Positions 44,544-53,568 of a stretch of 64,000 nt of DNA are shown piece after piece. Within the stretch, counting starts at the first letter, position 1, and the number at the start of each line of letters is the position of its first letter. The DNA is from Bacillota bacterium (GTDB lineage Bacteria; Bacillota; Clostridia; Oscillospirales; Oscillospiraceae): assembly GCA_023386265.1 (NCBI GenBank), contig JAEWKA010000002.1, forward strand, positions 1 through 64,000. Direction: 5' to 3'. Made by a program: the position numbers and the translations under genes. Below the pieces are notes generated by a model. The model saw only the letters and a list, made by a program, of their open reading frames with translations. It had not been told where the DNA came from and did not search any database.

Positions 44544-45347
44544 ATGAAAATGCTTGTTTGTATCAAACAGGTACCTGATACCACAGAAATTAGGATAGAC
44601 CCTGTTAAGAACACCCTTATCCGTGACGGCGTTCCCAGCATAGTGAACCCCTTTGATGCATATGCCTTGGAAATCGCTGCAAGAATAAAGGATACCGACC
44701 CGTCCGCTCAAATCGTTTTACTATCCATGGGCCCCGAACAGGCTAAAGTCGCTCTTAAAGAGTGTCTTGCTGTCGGCGGTGACAAGGCATACCTCGTAAC
44801 TGACCGTTGCTTCGGCGGTTCCGATACACTTGCTACAAGCTACATACTTTCCTCTGCAATCAAAAACATTGAAGAGACCGAAGGCAAGTTCGACATCATA
44901 TTCTGCGGCAAGCAGGCTATCGACGGCGATACCGCACAGGTTGGCCCCGAAATAGCCGAGCACCTTGAATATCCTCAGGTTACTTATGCCGTTGAAGCAT
45001 CTGTTGCAGACGGCAAGGTAAAGGTTAAGAAAGAAGTCGAAGAAGGCTTTGAAATGATCGGTGTTAAGATGCCCTGCGTCGTAACCGTAACCAAGCCCCC
45101 GTTTGATCCCCGTTATCCTTCCATCAAGTCCAAGATGGCTGCAAACCGCGCAGAAATTGGCGTAATCGTTTGTGACGATATGCCTCATATTGACAGAGAG
45201 AGAATCGGACTAAAGGGTTCCCCCACAAAGGTCAAAAAGACCTTCACACCTCCCGTTAAGAGCGGCGGCATTAAGATTCACGAAGATAGCGACGAAGCAA
45301 CAGCAAAGAAACTCTTCGCCACACTTGTTGCTGACGGCATTATTTAA
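44544..45347 (+). CDS. etfB: Electron transfer flavoprotein beta subunit
   Basis: A 267-residue EtfB that carries electrons to and from acyl-CoA dehydrogenases. MLVCIKQVPDT at the start, PFDAYALEIAAR and DGDTAQVGPEIAEHL are family signatures; the last binds FAD or AMP. In clostridial Bcd-Etf complexes this subunit holds the bifurcating flavin near NADH. The gene starts the etfBA pair and ends 15 bases before etfA. It is separated from the bcd operon, so it may serve all three acyl-CoA dehydrogenases of the window. Confidence 0.96.
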   Translation: MKMLVCIKQVPDTTEIRIDPVKNTLIRDGVPSIVNPFDAYALEIAARIKDTDPSAQIVLLSMGPEQAKVALKECLAVGGDKAYLVTDRCFGGSDTLATSYILSSAIKNIEETEGKFDIIFCGKQAIDGDTAQVGPEIAEHLEYPQVTYAVEASVADGKVKVKKEVEEGFEMIGVKMPCVVTVTKPPFDPRYPSIKSKMAANRAEIGVIVCDDMPHIDRERIGLKGSPTKVKKTFTPPVKSGGIKIHEDSDEATAKKLFATLVADGII

Positions 45348-45362
45348 GGGAGGTAACTTAAA

Positions 45363-46370
45363 ATGGAAGTAAAAACCAAGGATTTATGGGTATTCATTGA
45401 AACAAACGACGACGGCACAGCTAAGAACGTCGGTTTGGAACTCCTCTGTGCAGGCCGTGAGCTCGCAGATAAGCAGGGCGGCAAGCTCGTTGGTGTCGTC
45501 ATCGGTAATAGCGCTGACGAAGCTGTTAAATCCGCAACCGCTTTTGGCGCAGACACGGTCATTGCTGTTGACGGTAAGGAATTTGAGCATTATACAACAG
45601 ATGCATATACAAATGCAATGTACTATCTTGTTGAAAAATACTGCCCGACCAGCATCCTCATCGGCGCTACAAACAACGGCCGTGACCTCGGCCCACGTCT
45701 TTCCTGCCGCTTAAAAACAGGACTTACCGCAGACTGCACAGCTCTCGCAATTGACGAGGAATCCGGCAATGTCGCATGGACTCGACCTGCTTTCGGTGGC
45801 AACATCATGGCAACTATTCTTTGCCCGGATAATCGTCCCCAGATTGGAACAGTTCGTCCTGGCGTTTTCAAAAAGGCCGAAGCCGATTTAGCTCGCGTGG
45901 TTGAGGTTATTCGAGAAGATTTCCACGTTGCAGCAGACGCAATTCGCACTGAGCTGCTTAAAATCATCAAAGAAGCTGCCGGTGAAATTGTTGACCTCGA
46001 AGGAGCTGAAATTATCGTTTCCGGCGGACGCGGCGTTGGCGGACCCGATGGCTTCAAGCCCATCAGAGAGCTTGCTGAAGTTCTTGGCGCAACAGTCGGT
46101 GCTTCCCGTGCGGCAGTTGATGCAGGCTGGATTCCGCACTCTCACCAGGTTGGCCAGACCGGTAAAACCGTTGGGTCTAAGATTTATATCGCGTGCGGTA
46201 TCTCTGGAGCTATCCAGCATATTGCCGGAATGAGCAGTTCGAAAATAATCATCGCTATTAACAAGGATGAAACAGCTCCAATCTTTAACATAGCCGATTA
46301 CGGCGTTGTAGGTGATTTGTTTGAGATTCTTCCCATCCTTACCGCTGAAATCAAGAAGCTTAAGGCATAA
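45363..46370 (+). CDS. etfA: Electron transfer flavoprotein alpha subunit
   Basis: A 335-residue EtfA. The C-terminal FAD domain shows SGGRGVGGPDGFKPIRELAE, GASRAAVDAGW, HQVGQTGKTV and ISGAIQHIAGM, all conserved. There is no extra N-terminal ferredoxin domain, so it is the short clostridial Etf type. GGGAGG precedes the ATG. With EtfB it forms the electron partner for crotonyl-CoA reduction (bcd) and probably for the carboxylic-acid module. Confidence 0.96.
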   Translation: MEVKTKDLWVFIETNDDGTAKNVGLELLCAGRELADKQGGKLVGVVIGNSADEAVKSATAFGADTVIAVDGKEFEHYTTDAYTNAMYYLVEKYCPTSILIGATNNGRDLGPRLSCRLKTGLTADCTALAIDEESGNVAWTRPAFGGNIMATILCPDNRPQIGTVRPGVFKKAEADLARVVEVIREDFHVAADAIRTELLKIIKEAAGEIVDLEGAEIIVSGGRGVGGPDGFKPIRELAEVLGATVGASRAAVDAGWIPHSHQVGQTGKTVGSKIYIACGISGAIQHIAGMSSSKIIIAINKDETAPIFNIADYGVVGDLFEILPILTAEIKKLKA

Positions 46371-46518
46371 GTTGGGCCGATTGTAAATCTGTTAAGCATT
46401 GATAGTACTATGAATTAAAACGATACATCTATTTAGCTGCAGAACTTGGTGTGTGGACAGCGGTTTTTTGAAAGAATGTTAAAAACAACAGAACTGTGAA
46501 CTCAACGGAGTTTAATAG

Positions 46519-46752
46519 GATCTCGGTAAATATCGAGTAATTGTAGTAATTAAAGAAAGCGATGGTTCACTCGCATATTTAATTTATAAAAACGACAACA
46601 CAATTGCTGAAATCCACATTGAGAAAGTCAAAAATGCAGAAAATGAGCTTACAAAGGATAATAAAGATTTATTAAAATTAAGGAACTTTGAATTGCGGAA
46701 ACACAAAGAGCAGCAAAAGAACAAAATCTTTTGCTGCTCTTGTTTTATGTAA
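46519..46752 (+). pseudogene. Orphan C-terminal reading frame
   Basis: About 77 codons without a start codon: LGKYRVIVVIKESDGSLAYL then KNDNTIAEIHIEKVKNAENE and a Lys-rich tail. A stop codon directly precedes the frame. It reads like the end of a degraded protein; I do not recognise the family. The last part is formed by the terminator hairpin and is probably not coding. Confidence 0.3.
46707..46746 (+). terminator. Intrinsic terminator downstream of etfBA
   Basis: AGAGCAGCAAAAG (46707-46719) pairs perfectly with 46728-46740 around an 8-nt loop and is followed by TGTTTT. It is 340 bases after etfA and may terminate etfBA or the orphan frame. Confidence 0.75.
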
Positions 46753-46909
46753 ATATGGAAGAATACGTAAACACATGTTTAAAATATCTGATTATATTTT
46801 ATAGGACTCCATGAGAAAATTATCCGACCTACAACCTGATATTTATTTGATGTTTATTGCGGTCAAAAAAGGGCATAAAATCGCCAGAGATTATAGCCAT
46901 CAAAGTTCA

Positions 46910-47017
<108 letters not shown>

Positions 47018-47055
47018 TAATTTTGCAGTAATGTAATTTAGGCGTTTTGCTAGTT

Positions 47056-47604
47056 TTATTTGCGATTTCCGTGTACTCCATATCCGCCGAAGGATGCTCC
47101 TATATCTGAGCTTACAACAAAAACATTTGTTGTAATACGATGTATATCTTTTACTATTTGTTTTTCTGCTTTACGGGGAATAACTGTATTTATTTTAAAT
47201 TTCTTGCCTTCGTAGCCAAACCCCTCAAATGCGGTAAACCCTCTGCCGCCATTAATCAGGTACTCGATTATCTTGTTGCCGTCGTCTTCATCAGACATAA
47301 GCTGTAAATTTGTTTCGCCAAGCGCCAGTTTGTTTTCCAAAACAGAGCCGAAATATATTCCAGCCGCAAAACCTATACAATAGGCAATTAACCAGTACAT
47401 ATTGTCCGCTAGAGTAGTTATAACAGCCGAGGTTACAAGGCCCCAAATTACACATTCAAGAAATGCCAAAAGCGTTGATGCTAGCCTTTGTCCTTTTACC
47501 TGCATTATTACTCGTATTGACTGTACTGACATTTCGATTATTTTAACTCCGCAAATCAATAAGCAGGTCAGTATTTGCGGAAGGCTATTTAGAAGTTCTG
47601 TCAT
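47056..47604 (-). CDS. UPF0316-type membrane protein (DUF5698/DUF2179)
   Basis: A 182-residue protein. Residues 1-95 contain three membrane helices (LPQILTCLLICGVKIIEMSV, LAFLECVIWGLVTSAVITTL and a third before FGSVLENKLALG). Residues about 100-182 form a soluble DUF2179-like alpha/beta domain (VIPRKAEKQIVKDIHRI, VSSDIGASFGGYG). The architecture and length match UPF0316/YebE-type proteins of Firmicutes, whose function is not established. It stands alone, converging on the tRNA fragment. Confidence 0.82.
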   Translation of the reverse strand: MTELLNSLPQILTCLLICGVKIIEMSVQSIRVIMQVKGQRLASTLLAFLECVIWGLVTSAVITTLADNMYWLIAYCIGFAAGIYFGSVLENKLALGETNLQLMSDEDDGNKIIEYLINGGRGFTAFEGFGYEGKKFKINTVIPRKAEKQIVKDIHRITTNVFVVSSDIGASFGGYGVHGNRK

Positions 47605-48107
47605 TGGTCAAAGGCCTCCTTTAGGCATTTATTGGTTAAAGATATCGACACGCTGCACTTGAATACAGCCGTCTTAATTTCCTTAAGTGTAGCATATTAT
47701 CTGCGGCAAGTACATTCCTTTTTCATCGCGGCAAAAAAAGCTATAAGCGCAGGACTCATCGCCTGTATCTTTGAAAAATGCGGCAAGAGTAGTTATGTTT
47801 TCACAAAAAAAACTTGTTGTAGTTTCTTTTTGTTTTTTTATCAAATTGTTTTACTAAATTATCTAAATTACCAAGTAGGAAGCAAACGGATATATCGCAT
47901 AATAAAACCCAAAAATTTGTCCGGATTCCGATGGATAAGTACGTCCAGGGATGGAATACTGAGACCGAGGTAACGGATTACAGCGGTATAGTCCACAAGA
48001 AAAAGCCGTATTCAATCCCTTAACTTACGGAAATCAGAATGAGAATCATAACGTCAAGAAGGTCAGTTTAGGCCAGAAAACCAACGATAAAACGAGAGGT
48101 AAATACT
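47605..48107. other. Non-coding region, AT-rich
   Basis: About 500 bases without a convincing gene. A 30-codon plus-strand frame at 47931-48023 (MDKYVQGWNTETEVTDYSG) looks protein-like but has no good ribosome binding site. A longer plus frame at 47632-47973 lacks family character. Confidence 0.4.
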
Positions 48108-48239
48108 ATGCCAAAGGGTCAGCAGAACAATAATAAACCCAGAATTGATAGATCGATCGAGAAGATCCCGATAGCACGGGAAAAGCAAGATCCAAACAAA
48201 AGTGCTAATAAGCAGTCAGTGAAAAACAAGAATGTATAA
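48108..48239 (+). CDS. Small hydrophilic protein of 43 residues
   Basis: MPKGQQNNNKPRIDRSIEKI is the first part of a short, Lys- and Asn-rich, strongly charged protein without hydrophobic core. AGAGGT lies 7 bases upstream of the ATG. Composition resembles small acid-soluble-like or otherwise unannotated clostridial proteins, but I do not recognise it. It is too short for most gene callers. The codon pattern and ribosome binding site are the only evidence that it is real. Confidence 0.5.
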   Translation: MPKGQQNNNKPRIDRSIEKIPIAREKQDPNKSANKQSVKNKNV

Positions 48240-48331
48240 CATTTGTTGAAATTTTATCTAACAATCTTCTTTTTCCGGTCTCGATGCTAAAAGGTATCGT
48301 AATTCCCGTGTATTGCGTACCTCCCCAACAA

Positions 48332-48364
48332 AAAGCCCTGTAAACTCAATGATTACAGGGCTTT
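48332..48364 (-). terminator. Terminator of the aromatic operon
   Basis: AAAGCCCTGTAA pairs perfectly with TTACAGGGCTTT around a 9-nt loop. On the minus strand the stem is followed by TTGTTGGGG after a run of T; it lies 66 bases after the aroQ stop. Confidence 0.85.
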
Positions 48365-48430
48365 GCTGTTTATAAAAATTTTGACTGCAATTAAATTGAA
48401 GCAAGCGCAGCTATTCAGGATGTTCAAAAA

Positions 48431-48874
48431 TTATTGCGCAGCATTACGTTTTCCGTCGCACAAAATGCTGAGAGCTTCCAGATATCCCTCAAGCCCGCGT
48501 CCTTTTATCGTGGCAATGCTGGCGGAACGGATATAGGAAATTTTTCGGAAATCTTCTCGCTTATCGGGATCTGATAAGTGTACCTCCACTGTAGGAATTC
48601 CAACGGCTTTTACCGCATCAAGCAAGGCTACGCTCGTATGAGTGTAAGCCGCCGGATTAATAATGATGCCGTCAGCCGCACCGTACGCGCCCTGAATGGC
48701 ATCCACCAGTGATCCCTCGTGATTCGACTGATAGAACGCTAACGTAACGCCGAGCTTATCCGCTTCCTCACTAAGCATTGACTTAAGGTCTTCATAAGTT
48801 TGGCTTCCGTAGATTTCCGGTTCGCGGATACCCAGCATGTTGATATTAGGCCCGTTTATTACCAGTATATTCAT
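48431..48874 (-). CDS. aroQ: 3-Dehydroquinate dehydratase, type II
   Basis: Converts 3-dehydroquinate to 3-dehydroshikimate, the third step of the shikimate pathway. The 147-residue protein has the type II signature LVINGPNINMLGIREPEIYG, with the catalytic Tyr, and AAYTHTSVALLDA and VEVHLSDPDKRE carrying the catalytic His and substrate-binding residues. It is the last gene of the operon and its start overlaps the end of the aroE-aroK fusion by 29 bases, indicating translational coupling. Confidence 0.96.
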   Translation of the reverse strand: MNILVINGPNINMLGIREPEIYGSQTYEDLKSMLSEEADKLGVTLAFYQSNHEGSLVDAIQGAYGAADGIIINPAAYTHTSVALLDAVKAVGIPTVEVHLSDPDKREDFRKISYIRSASIATIKGRGLEGYLEALSILCDGKRNAAQ

Positions 48875-50105
48875 TAAATTCCCTCCATATTACTGCTGCG
48901 GTATCTTCAGGGGTGAGACGGTTTTCAACACAGACATCGCGGAAGCGATGATACGCCGGAAGCCGCTTACTGTACATTTCCGAAAGGTCGGCTCCCCGCG
49001 ACAGCGGACGGCCCTCTCTCGAAAGCAGCGCCAAGTCCTGCTCAAGATAATATATACGTCCGTTTTGGCGCAGCGGCATGTAATTACGTTCGTCTTTAAC
49101 AGCGCCGCCGCCTACTGAGATGATTTTTCCGGTCATCAGTCCCAGCTTCGCAATCGTTTCAAGCTCGAGCGTTCGAAACACATCTTCGCCGTTTTTTGCA
49201 AAAATGTTGGATATTGTGCAGCCGGTGCTTTTCTCGATTTCCGCGTCTGTATCTATCAGTTCTCTTCCAGTAAGCTTTGCCAAAGCTGCGCCGATCGTGC
49301 TTTTTCCGCAGCCCGGCATACCGATAAGAACGATATTTTCAGTTTCACAGCGAAGCTTTTCATATATTCTCAAATTCTCGGAGTCGTCTATGCCAATGTC
49401 GAAAAACAGTTCTTCCGCCGCCTTGGCCTGAGCGACGAGCATCGACAGTCCGTTGATGCGCGGAATCCCAAGCTCATCAGCCTTAATAAGAAATGCTGTG
49501 CGGGCCGGATTAAAAATAAGTTCGATAGCACCTTCGCATTTCGTGAAAACACGCAGATCAACAGGAGTTTTGCCCGCCTCGGGATACATGCCGACCGGAG
49601 TTGTGTTCACCACCACAGCGGCGTCGCTGTGCCTGTTCAAATTATCGTAGTTGTTCTCGCCGTTTCGGGAAACGACGATGACTTCTGCCGCCCCAAGCTT
49701 TTTTGCCACATACTGAACTGTAAGAGAAGCACCGCCGCTGCCTAATACCAACGTTTTTTTGCCCTTAAAGTTAATACCGGACAGTTTTACCTGAAACTCA
49801 AAGCCACAGGCGTCGGTGTTGAAGCCGTACAGCAACCCGTCAGCCTTGCGGACGATGGTGTTCACGCTGCCTATCGCCTGCGCTTCGGGAGACAAAACAT
49901 CGCAGTACTTCATTACCTCGAGTTTGTATGGGATAGTCACATTCAACCCTCCGATATCATCACGACGGAAAAAATCGGCCAGATGCTCCGGCTCAAGCTC
50001 GAAAAGCCGGTAGCTGCTGTTTCCCAGCTCGCGGTGAATCGGAACGGAATAGCTGTGACCCAGTTTTCGGCCTAAAAGGCCGTAAAGTCTATTGGCCATA
50101 CTCAC
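48846..50105 (-). CDS. aroE: Shikimate dehydrogenase-shikimate kinase fusion
   Basis: A 419-residue two-domain enzyme catalysing two successive shikimate steps. The N-terminal AroE part contains GRKLGHSYSVPIH, NVTIPYKLEVM with the catalytic Lys and YGFNTDACGF with the substrate Asp. An NADP fold has LVLGSGGASLTVQYVAKKLG. From about residue 255 the AroK kinase shows Walker A IGMPGCGKSTIGAAL, LIDTDAEIEKSTG, VGGGAV and the lid region REGRPLS. The start is 50105 or 50099, overlapping the upstream pheA stop by 4 bases (ATGA type). Fusing the two activities in one polypeptide is not rare in Clostridia. No internal stop or missing catalytic residue is seen. Confidence 0.94.
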   Translation of the reverse strand: MSMANRLYGLLGRKLGHSYSVPIHRELGNSSYRLFELEPEHLADFFRRDDIGGLNVTIPYKLEVMKYCDVLSPEAQAIGSVNTIVRKADGLLYGFNTDACGFEFQVKLSGINFKGKKTLVLGSGGASLTVQYVAKKLGAAEVIVVSRNGENNYDNLNRHSDAAVVVNTTPVGMYPEAGKTPVDLRVFTKCEGAIELIFNPARTAFLIKADELGIPRINGLSMLVAQAKAAEELFFDIGIDDSENLRIYEKLRCETENIVLIGMPGCGKSTIGAALAKLTGRELIDTDAEIEKSTGCTISNIFAKNGEDVFRTLELETIAKLGLMTGKIISVGGGAVKDERNYMPLRQNGRIYYLEQDLALLSREGRPLSRGADLSEMYSKRLPAYHRFRDVCVENRLTPEDTAAVIWREFNEYTGNKRA

Positions 50106-51238
50106 ACTTCTTCATAATTCCCGAGGAACACAAATGTTTCACAGCTGCGCTCAAGATCCTCCAGCATTGACATGACAAGGGGTTCGCGCACGGAGGCGTC
50201 AAGATCCATAAAGAAAACAAACTCAAAATTTCGGCCCGTGACGGGACAGCTTTCCATCTTGTTCATATTGATTCCGAGTATCGCTGGCTTTGACATTATA
50301 TCATATAGCGCTCCCGGCTTGTTGTCGCAGACAAATATCATGCTGATTTTGTTTGCTCCGTCGTAAATCTTAGGTTCTTTCGTGATACAAATAAAACGCG
50401 TATAGTTGTTTTCACTGTCCTGCACGGAGTCAGATACGACAGTTAGTCCGTACAGCTCGGCGCAAGCGTGTGAAGATAGGGCTGCAATGTGAGGATCATT
50501 TGATTCGGAAACCATTTTTGCTGCCAAAGCGGTGTTTCCGCAGGGAATTACCTTGACATCTTTGAGTGAAGAAAGAAATTTTCCACACTGATTTATGGCC
50601 TGCTCGTGTGAATAGATTTCTTTGATGTCTGAGAGCGCGGTTCCGGGCTTTGCCAGAAGCTCGTGACGAATGCACAGTTTTGTGCTGCGCACAACAGAAA
50701 AATTCCTGTTCTGAAGCAGCTTATATATCGACCGAACTGAGCCGCTTGAGCTGTTTTCTATTGGAAGAACGCCGAATGCGCACAGACCGGATTCAACCGC
50801 GTCGAAAACCGCTTCGAAGGTTTTTACATATACGATATTCGCTCGTGTAAGCAGCTTCTCGCAAGCCGCCTGAGAGTTTGAGCCTTCAATGCCCTGACAG
50901 GCAACGGTGCCGCTGCGGGGAAAAATCGCTTCACCGGCTGCGAGGGCTCTCTCAATTTGCGTCCTTACTTTCGACGACACGGAGAGACGTTCGCTTTGAC
51001 GGGACTTGGAAAGCTTGAACAAGGTCGAAAAAAGGTAATATGCGTATGGCTCCATATTCCCGGATTTCTCCGAGACCTTAGCCAGAATCTCCCGCTCCCG
51101 CTCTCTGTCAAATATCGGGAGACCAAGATTTTTCTTGGCTGCCGCCATCTCGTCGGCAAGCTCCATTCTTTTTAGAAAAAGTGACAGCATACTTTCGTCG
51201 ACCTCGTCAATTTGTTTTCTGATTTCAGCTTTATCCAT
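50102..51238 (-). CDS. pheA: Bifunctional chorismate mutase/prephenate dehydratase
   Basis: Makes phenylpyruvate, the direct precursor of phenylalanine. Of about 378 residues, the first 85 are an AroQ-type chorismate mutase (IRKQIDEVDESMLSLFLKRM), about 105-285 a prephenate dehydratase domain with the catalytic YTRF block (SENNYTRFICI), and about 290-378 an ACT regulatory domain with GALYDIMS. The usual ACT motif ESRP reads ESCP here, which may alter phenylalanine feedback. GGAGG lies about 10 bases before the ATG at 51238; an ATG six codons earlier is less likely. Starts 1 base after the aroC stop. Confidence 0.93.
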   Translation of the reverse strand: MDKAEIRKQIDEVDESMLSLFLKRMELADEMAAAKKNLGLPIFDREREREILAKVSEKSGNMEPYAYYLFSTLFKLSKSRQSERLSVSSKVRTQIERALAAGEAIFPRSGTVACQGIEGSNSQAACEKLLTRANIVYVKTFEAVFDAVESGLCAFGVLPIENSSSGSVRSIYKLLQNRNFSVVRSTKLCIRHELLAKPGTALSDIKEIYSHEQAINQCGKFLSSLKDVKVIPCGNTALAAKMVSESNDPHIAALSSHACAELYGLTVVSDSVQDSENNYTRFICITKEPKIYDGANKISMIFVCDNKPGALYDIMSKPAILGINMNKMESCPVTGRNFEFVFFMDLDASVREPLVMSMLEDLERSCETFVFLGNYEEV

Positions 51239-51239
51239 A

Positions 51240-52325
51240 TCACATGCCCTCCTCAAGCAATAAATCCAAAATTACGACTGCAGTCACAGCTTCGAGCACC
51301 GGAACCGCACGGTGAGCGATGCAGGGGTCATGCCGTCCTCTAATTTTTATTTTTGTCTGTTCCATACGTGACAAGCTAACGGTGGTTTGCTCTCGCCCGA
51401 TGGACGGCGTCGGCTTGATTGCAACACGGAATACCAAGGGCATTCCGTTTGTTATACCACCAAGAATTCCTCCACTGTTGTTGGTTTCCGTTGCAATATC
51501 GCCGCGCTCGTCAATGCAAAACTGGTCGTTGCATTCCGAGCCTTTCATAGCGGTACAGGCGAAGCCTGCGCCAAACTCGATTCCCTTTACGGCAGGGATT
51601 CCGAAAACTGCTGCGGCAAGGCGGTTTTCGATACTGTCGAACATAGGCTCGCCCAATCCGACCGGCAAGCCGACAGCGGCACATTCAATAGCTCCGCCAA
51701 CGGAATCGGACGCTGCTGCCGCCGCCAAGATTGCTTCCTGCATCAACCGTCCCTTTTCATCGTCGATGACAGGAAAGGCTTTAAGGGCGATTTCGTCAAA
51801 GAGCTGTTCTTCCAGTCGGAGCGGGAACAAAGAGTCGGAAACGGTACCCACAGAGGCCAGATGTGCGCCGATAAATATCCCGCGACGGGAAAGCAACTGT
51901 TTTGCGATACCGCCCGCTATGCAGAGAGGAGCGGTCATGCGACCGGAAAAATGTCCGCCGCCGCGCATATCTGCCGCCCCGCCCCACTTCACGCGGGCAG
52001 TATAGTCCGCATGGGAGGGACGAGGAGTATCGAAAAGCTCGGAATAGTCCGCGGAACGGGTATCATTATTTTGAATTATTGCGCAGAGCGGGCTTGCGCA
52101 GGTTAGCCCGTCCAGGACACCCGAAAGAAAAATCGGCACATCCTGCTCGCTTCTTGCGGTTGAAACTGCGTCTTTTCCCGGACGGCGCCGAGCCATGAAG
52201 CGCATGAGCTCTTCCATGTCGATTGGCTCACCTGACGGAAGCCCGTCAATATTCACACCAATTGCTTTTCCGTGTGACTGGCCGAAAACCGAAACCTTAA
52301 GGCGTTTTCCTATTTCAGAGGACAT
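51240..52325 (-). CDS. aroC: Chorismate synthase
   Basis: Converts EPSP to chorismate with reduced FMN. The 361-residue protein has GQSHGKAIGVNIDGLPSG at the start, RSEQDVPIFLSGV, the conserved RPSHADYT and RGGGHFSGRMTAPL, and RGRHDPCIAHRAVPVLEA near the end, all hallmark blocks. It overlaps aroA by 11 bases. Length is typical of the short bacterial form. Confidence 0.97.
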   Translation of the reverse strand: MSSEIGKRLKVSVFGQSHGKAIGVNIDGLPSGEPIDMEELMRFMARRRPGKDAVSTARSEQDVPIFLSGVLDGLTCASPLCAIIQNNDTRSADYSELFDTPRPSHADYTARVKWGGAADMRGGGHFSGRMTAPLCIAGGIAKQLLSRRGIFIGAHLASVGTVSDSLFPLRLEEQLFDEIALKAFPVIDDEKGRLMQEAILAAAAASDSVGGAIECAAVGLPVGLGEPMFDSIENRLAAAVFGIPAVKGIEFGAGFACTAMKGSECNDQFCIDERGDIATETNNSGGILGGITNGMPLVFRVAIKPTPSIGREQTTVSLSRMEQTKIKIRGRHDPCIAHRAVPVLEAVTAVVILDLLLEEGM

Positions 52326-53568
52326 TCGCGTTACCCCCCAGTTTCACATAGTCGCTGAAAAAAGCAGGGTGCGACTTGTTTACGGCCTCCGCTCCTGTAA
52401 TTGTAACCGGACCGGAGCAACAGCTTCCGGCGATAGCCGCCGCCATAGCGATCCTGTGGTCATTAAAGCTGGATACGGTTCCGCCTGTAAGAGCTCCGCC
52501 AAAAACCGTAAGAGAGTCGGTGTACGCCTCCGCGTTGCCGCCCAGCGCATTAATCATCGAGGCCGTTGATGCGAGCCTGTCGCTTTCTTTATACCTTAAA
52601 TGTGCGCCGTTCACGAAGCGCGTCTCACCTTCCGCATATGCCGCGACAACGGCAAGTACTGGCAGAAGGTCCGGCACCTCGGACAGGTCGATTTCACAGC
52701 CGCGTAGCCTGCCGGGAGTAACCGTGAAGCACATTCCGTCGGACGAAACTTCCGCTCCGAAACGACTCAGCAGAGTGACGATGGCCTTATCGCCCTGAGG
52801 CGAGCTCGAATCAAGGTTAGTTACCGTCACCGGAGCGCCTATGGCTCCTGCCGCGAGGAAAAATGCGGCGTTTGACCAATCTCCGTCCACCAAAAGACGT
52901 TCGGGAGAGCGGAATTTATCGCTTCCGGATATTAGATATTCGTTTTCGGAGCGTTTTACTTTAACACCGAAACGCTCAAGGGCCAAAAGAGTAATATCAA
53001 CATATGCGGAAGAAACAAGCTTTGATGATAATCTAATTGAGCTGTCCTGCTTCAAAGCAGGCAAGGCCAGCAAAAGTCCTGTGAGGTACTGAGAGCTGAT
53101 GCCGCCTGAAATGATAAATTCTCCTCCAGTAAGTCTTCCGTTTATTTCAAACGGAAGCTTATCCGAACTGAAAGAAACGCCGTGACACTTCATAGCGTCA
53201 GAAAGCTCCGTTATCGGCCTCTCGGGTAAGCGCCCGCCGCCCGTAAAGCTGACATGTTCACAGAGCGCCGCGGCTACAGGAAGCATGAATCGGAGCGTAG
53301 AGCCGCTCTCGCGGCATTCTAAAACAGGGTTTTCAGGAACGTCTCCGATTGGTGTTACAGTGACAGTGTCATCCTCTCTTTCTATACCTGCGCCCAGAGC
53401 TTTGAGACAAGCAATCGTCGCATCTATATCGTCCGAGGAGGACGGAAGAACCAAAGTTGTCGGCTTATCTGCCAGTGCTGCGCAAATGAGAAGGCGGTGC
53501 GCCACGGATTTCGAAGGGATCGACGAAACGCTTCCCGACAGCTTTGACGGAGTAACAACAACATCCAT
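52315..53568 (-). CDS. aroA: 3-Phosphoshikimate 1-carboxyvinyltransferase (EPSP synthase)
   Basis: Transfers enolpyruvyl from PEP to shikimate-3-phosphate. In 417 residues, SGSVSSIPSKSVAHRLLICA corresponds to the PEP and shikimate-3-phosphate site, followed by ESGSTLRFMLPVAA, RLPERPITELSDAM, LRYKESDRLAST and FNDHRIAMA. The residues near SGSTLRF and PERPI decide glyphosate sensitivity; by eye I do not assign a class. It shares its last base region with aroB (1-base overlap of stop and start). Confidence 0.96.
   Translation of the reverse strand: MDVVVTPSKLSGSVSSIPSKSVAHRLLICAALADKPTTLVLPSSSDDIDATIACLKALGAGIEREDDTVTVTPIGDVPENPVLECRESGSTLRFMLPVAAALCEHVSFTGGGRLPERPITELSDAMKCHGVSFSSDKLPFEINGRLTGGEFIISGGISSQYLTGLLLALPALKQDSSIRLSSKLVSSAYVDITLLALERFGVKVKRSENEYLISGSDKFRSPERLLVDGDWSNAAFFLAAGAIGAPVTVTNLDSSSPQGDKAIVTLLSRFGAEVSSDGMCFTVTPGRLRGCEIDLSEVPDLLPVLAVVAAYAEGETRFVNGAHLRYKESDRLASTASMINALGGNAEAYTDSLTVFGGALTGGTVSSFNDHRIAMAAAIAGSCCSGPVTITGAEAVNKSHPAFFSDYVKLGGNANVL

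Noticed and set aside
47632..47973. 113-codon plus-strand frame
   Set aside because: AT-rich, Phe/Lys-heavy translation without family character, starting inside the upstream region of the membrane-protein gene.
51387..52106. 239-codon plus-strand frame opposite aroC
   Set aside because: Antisense shadow of chorismate synthase.
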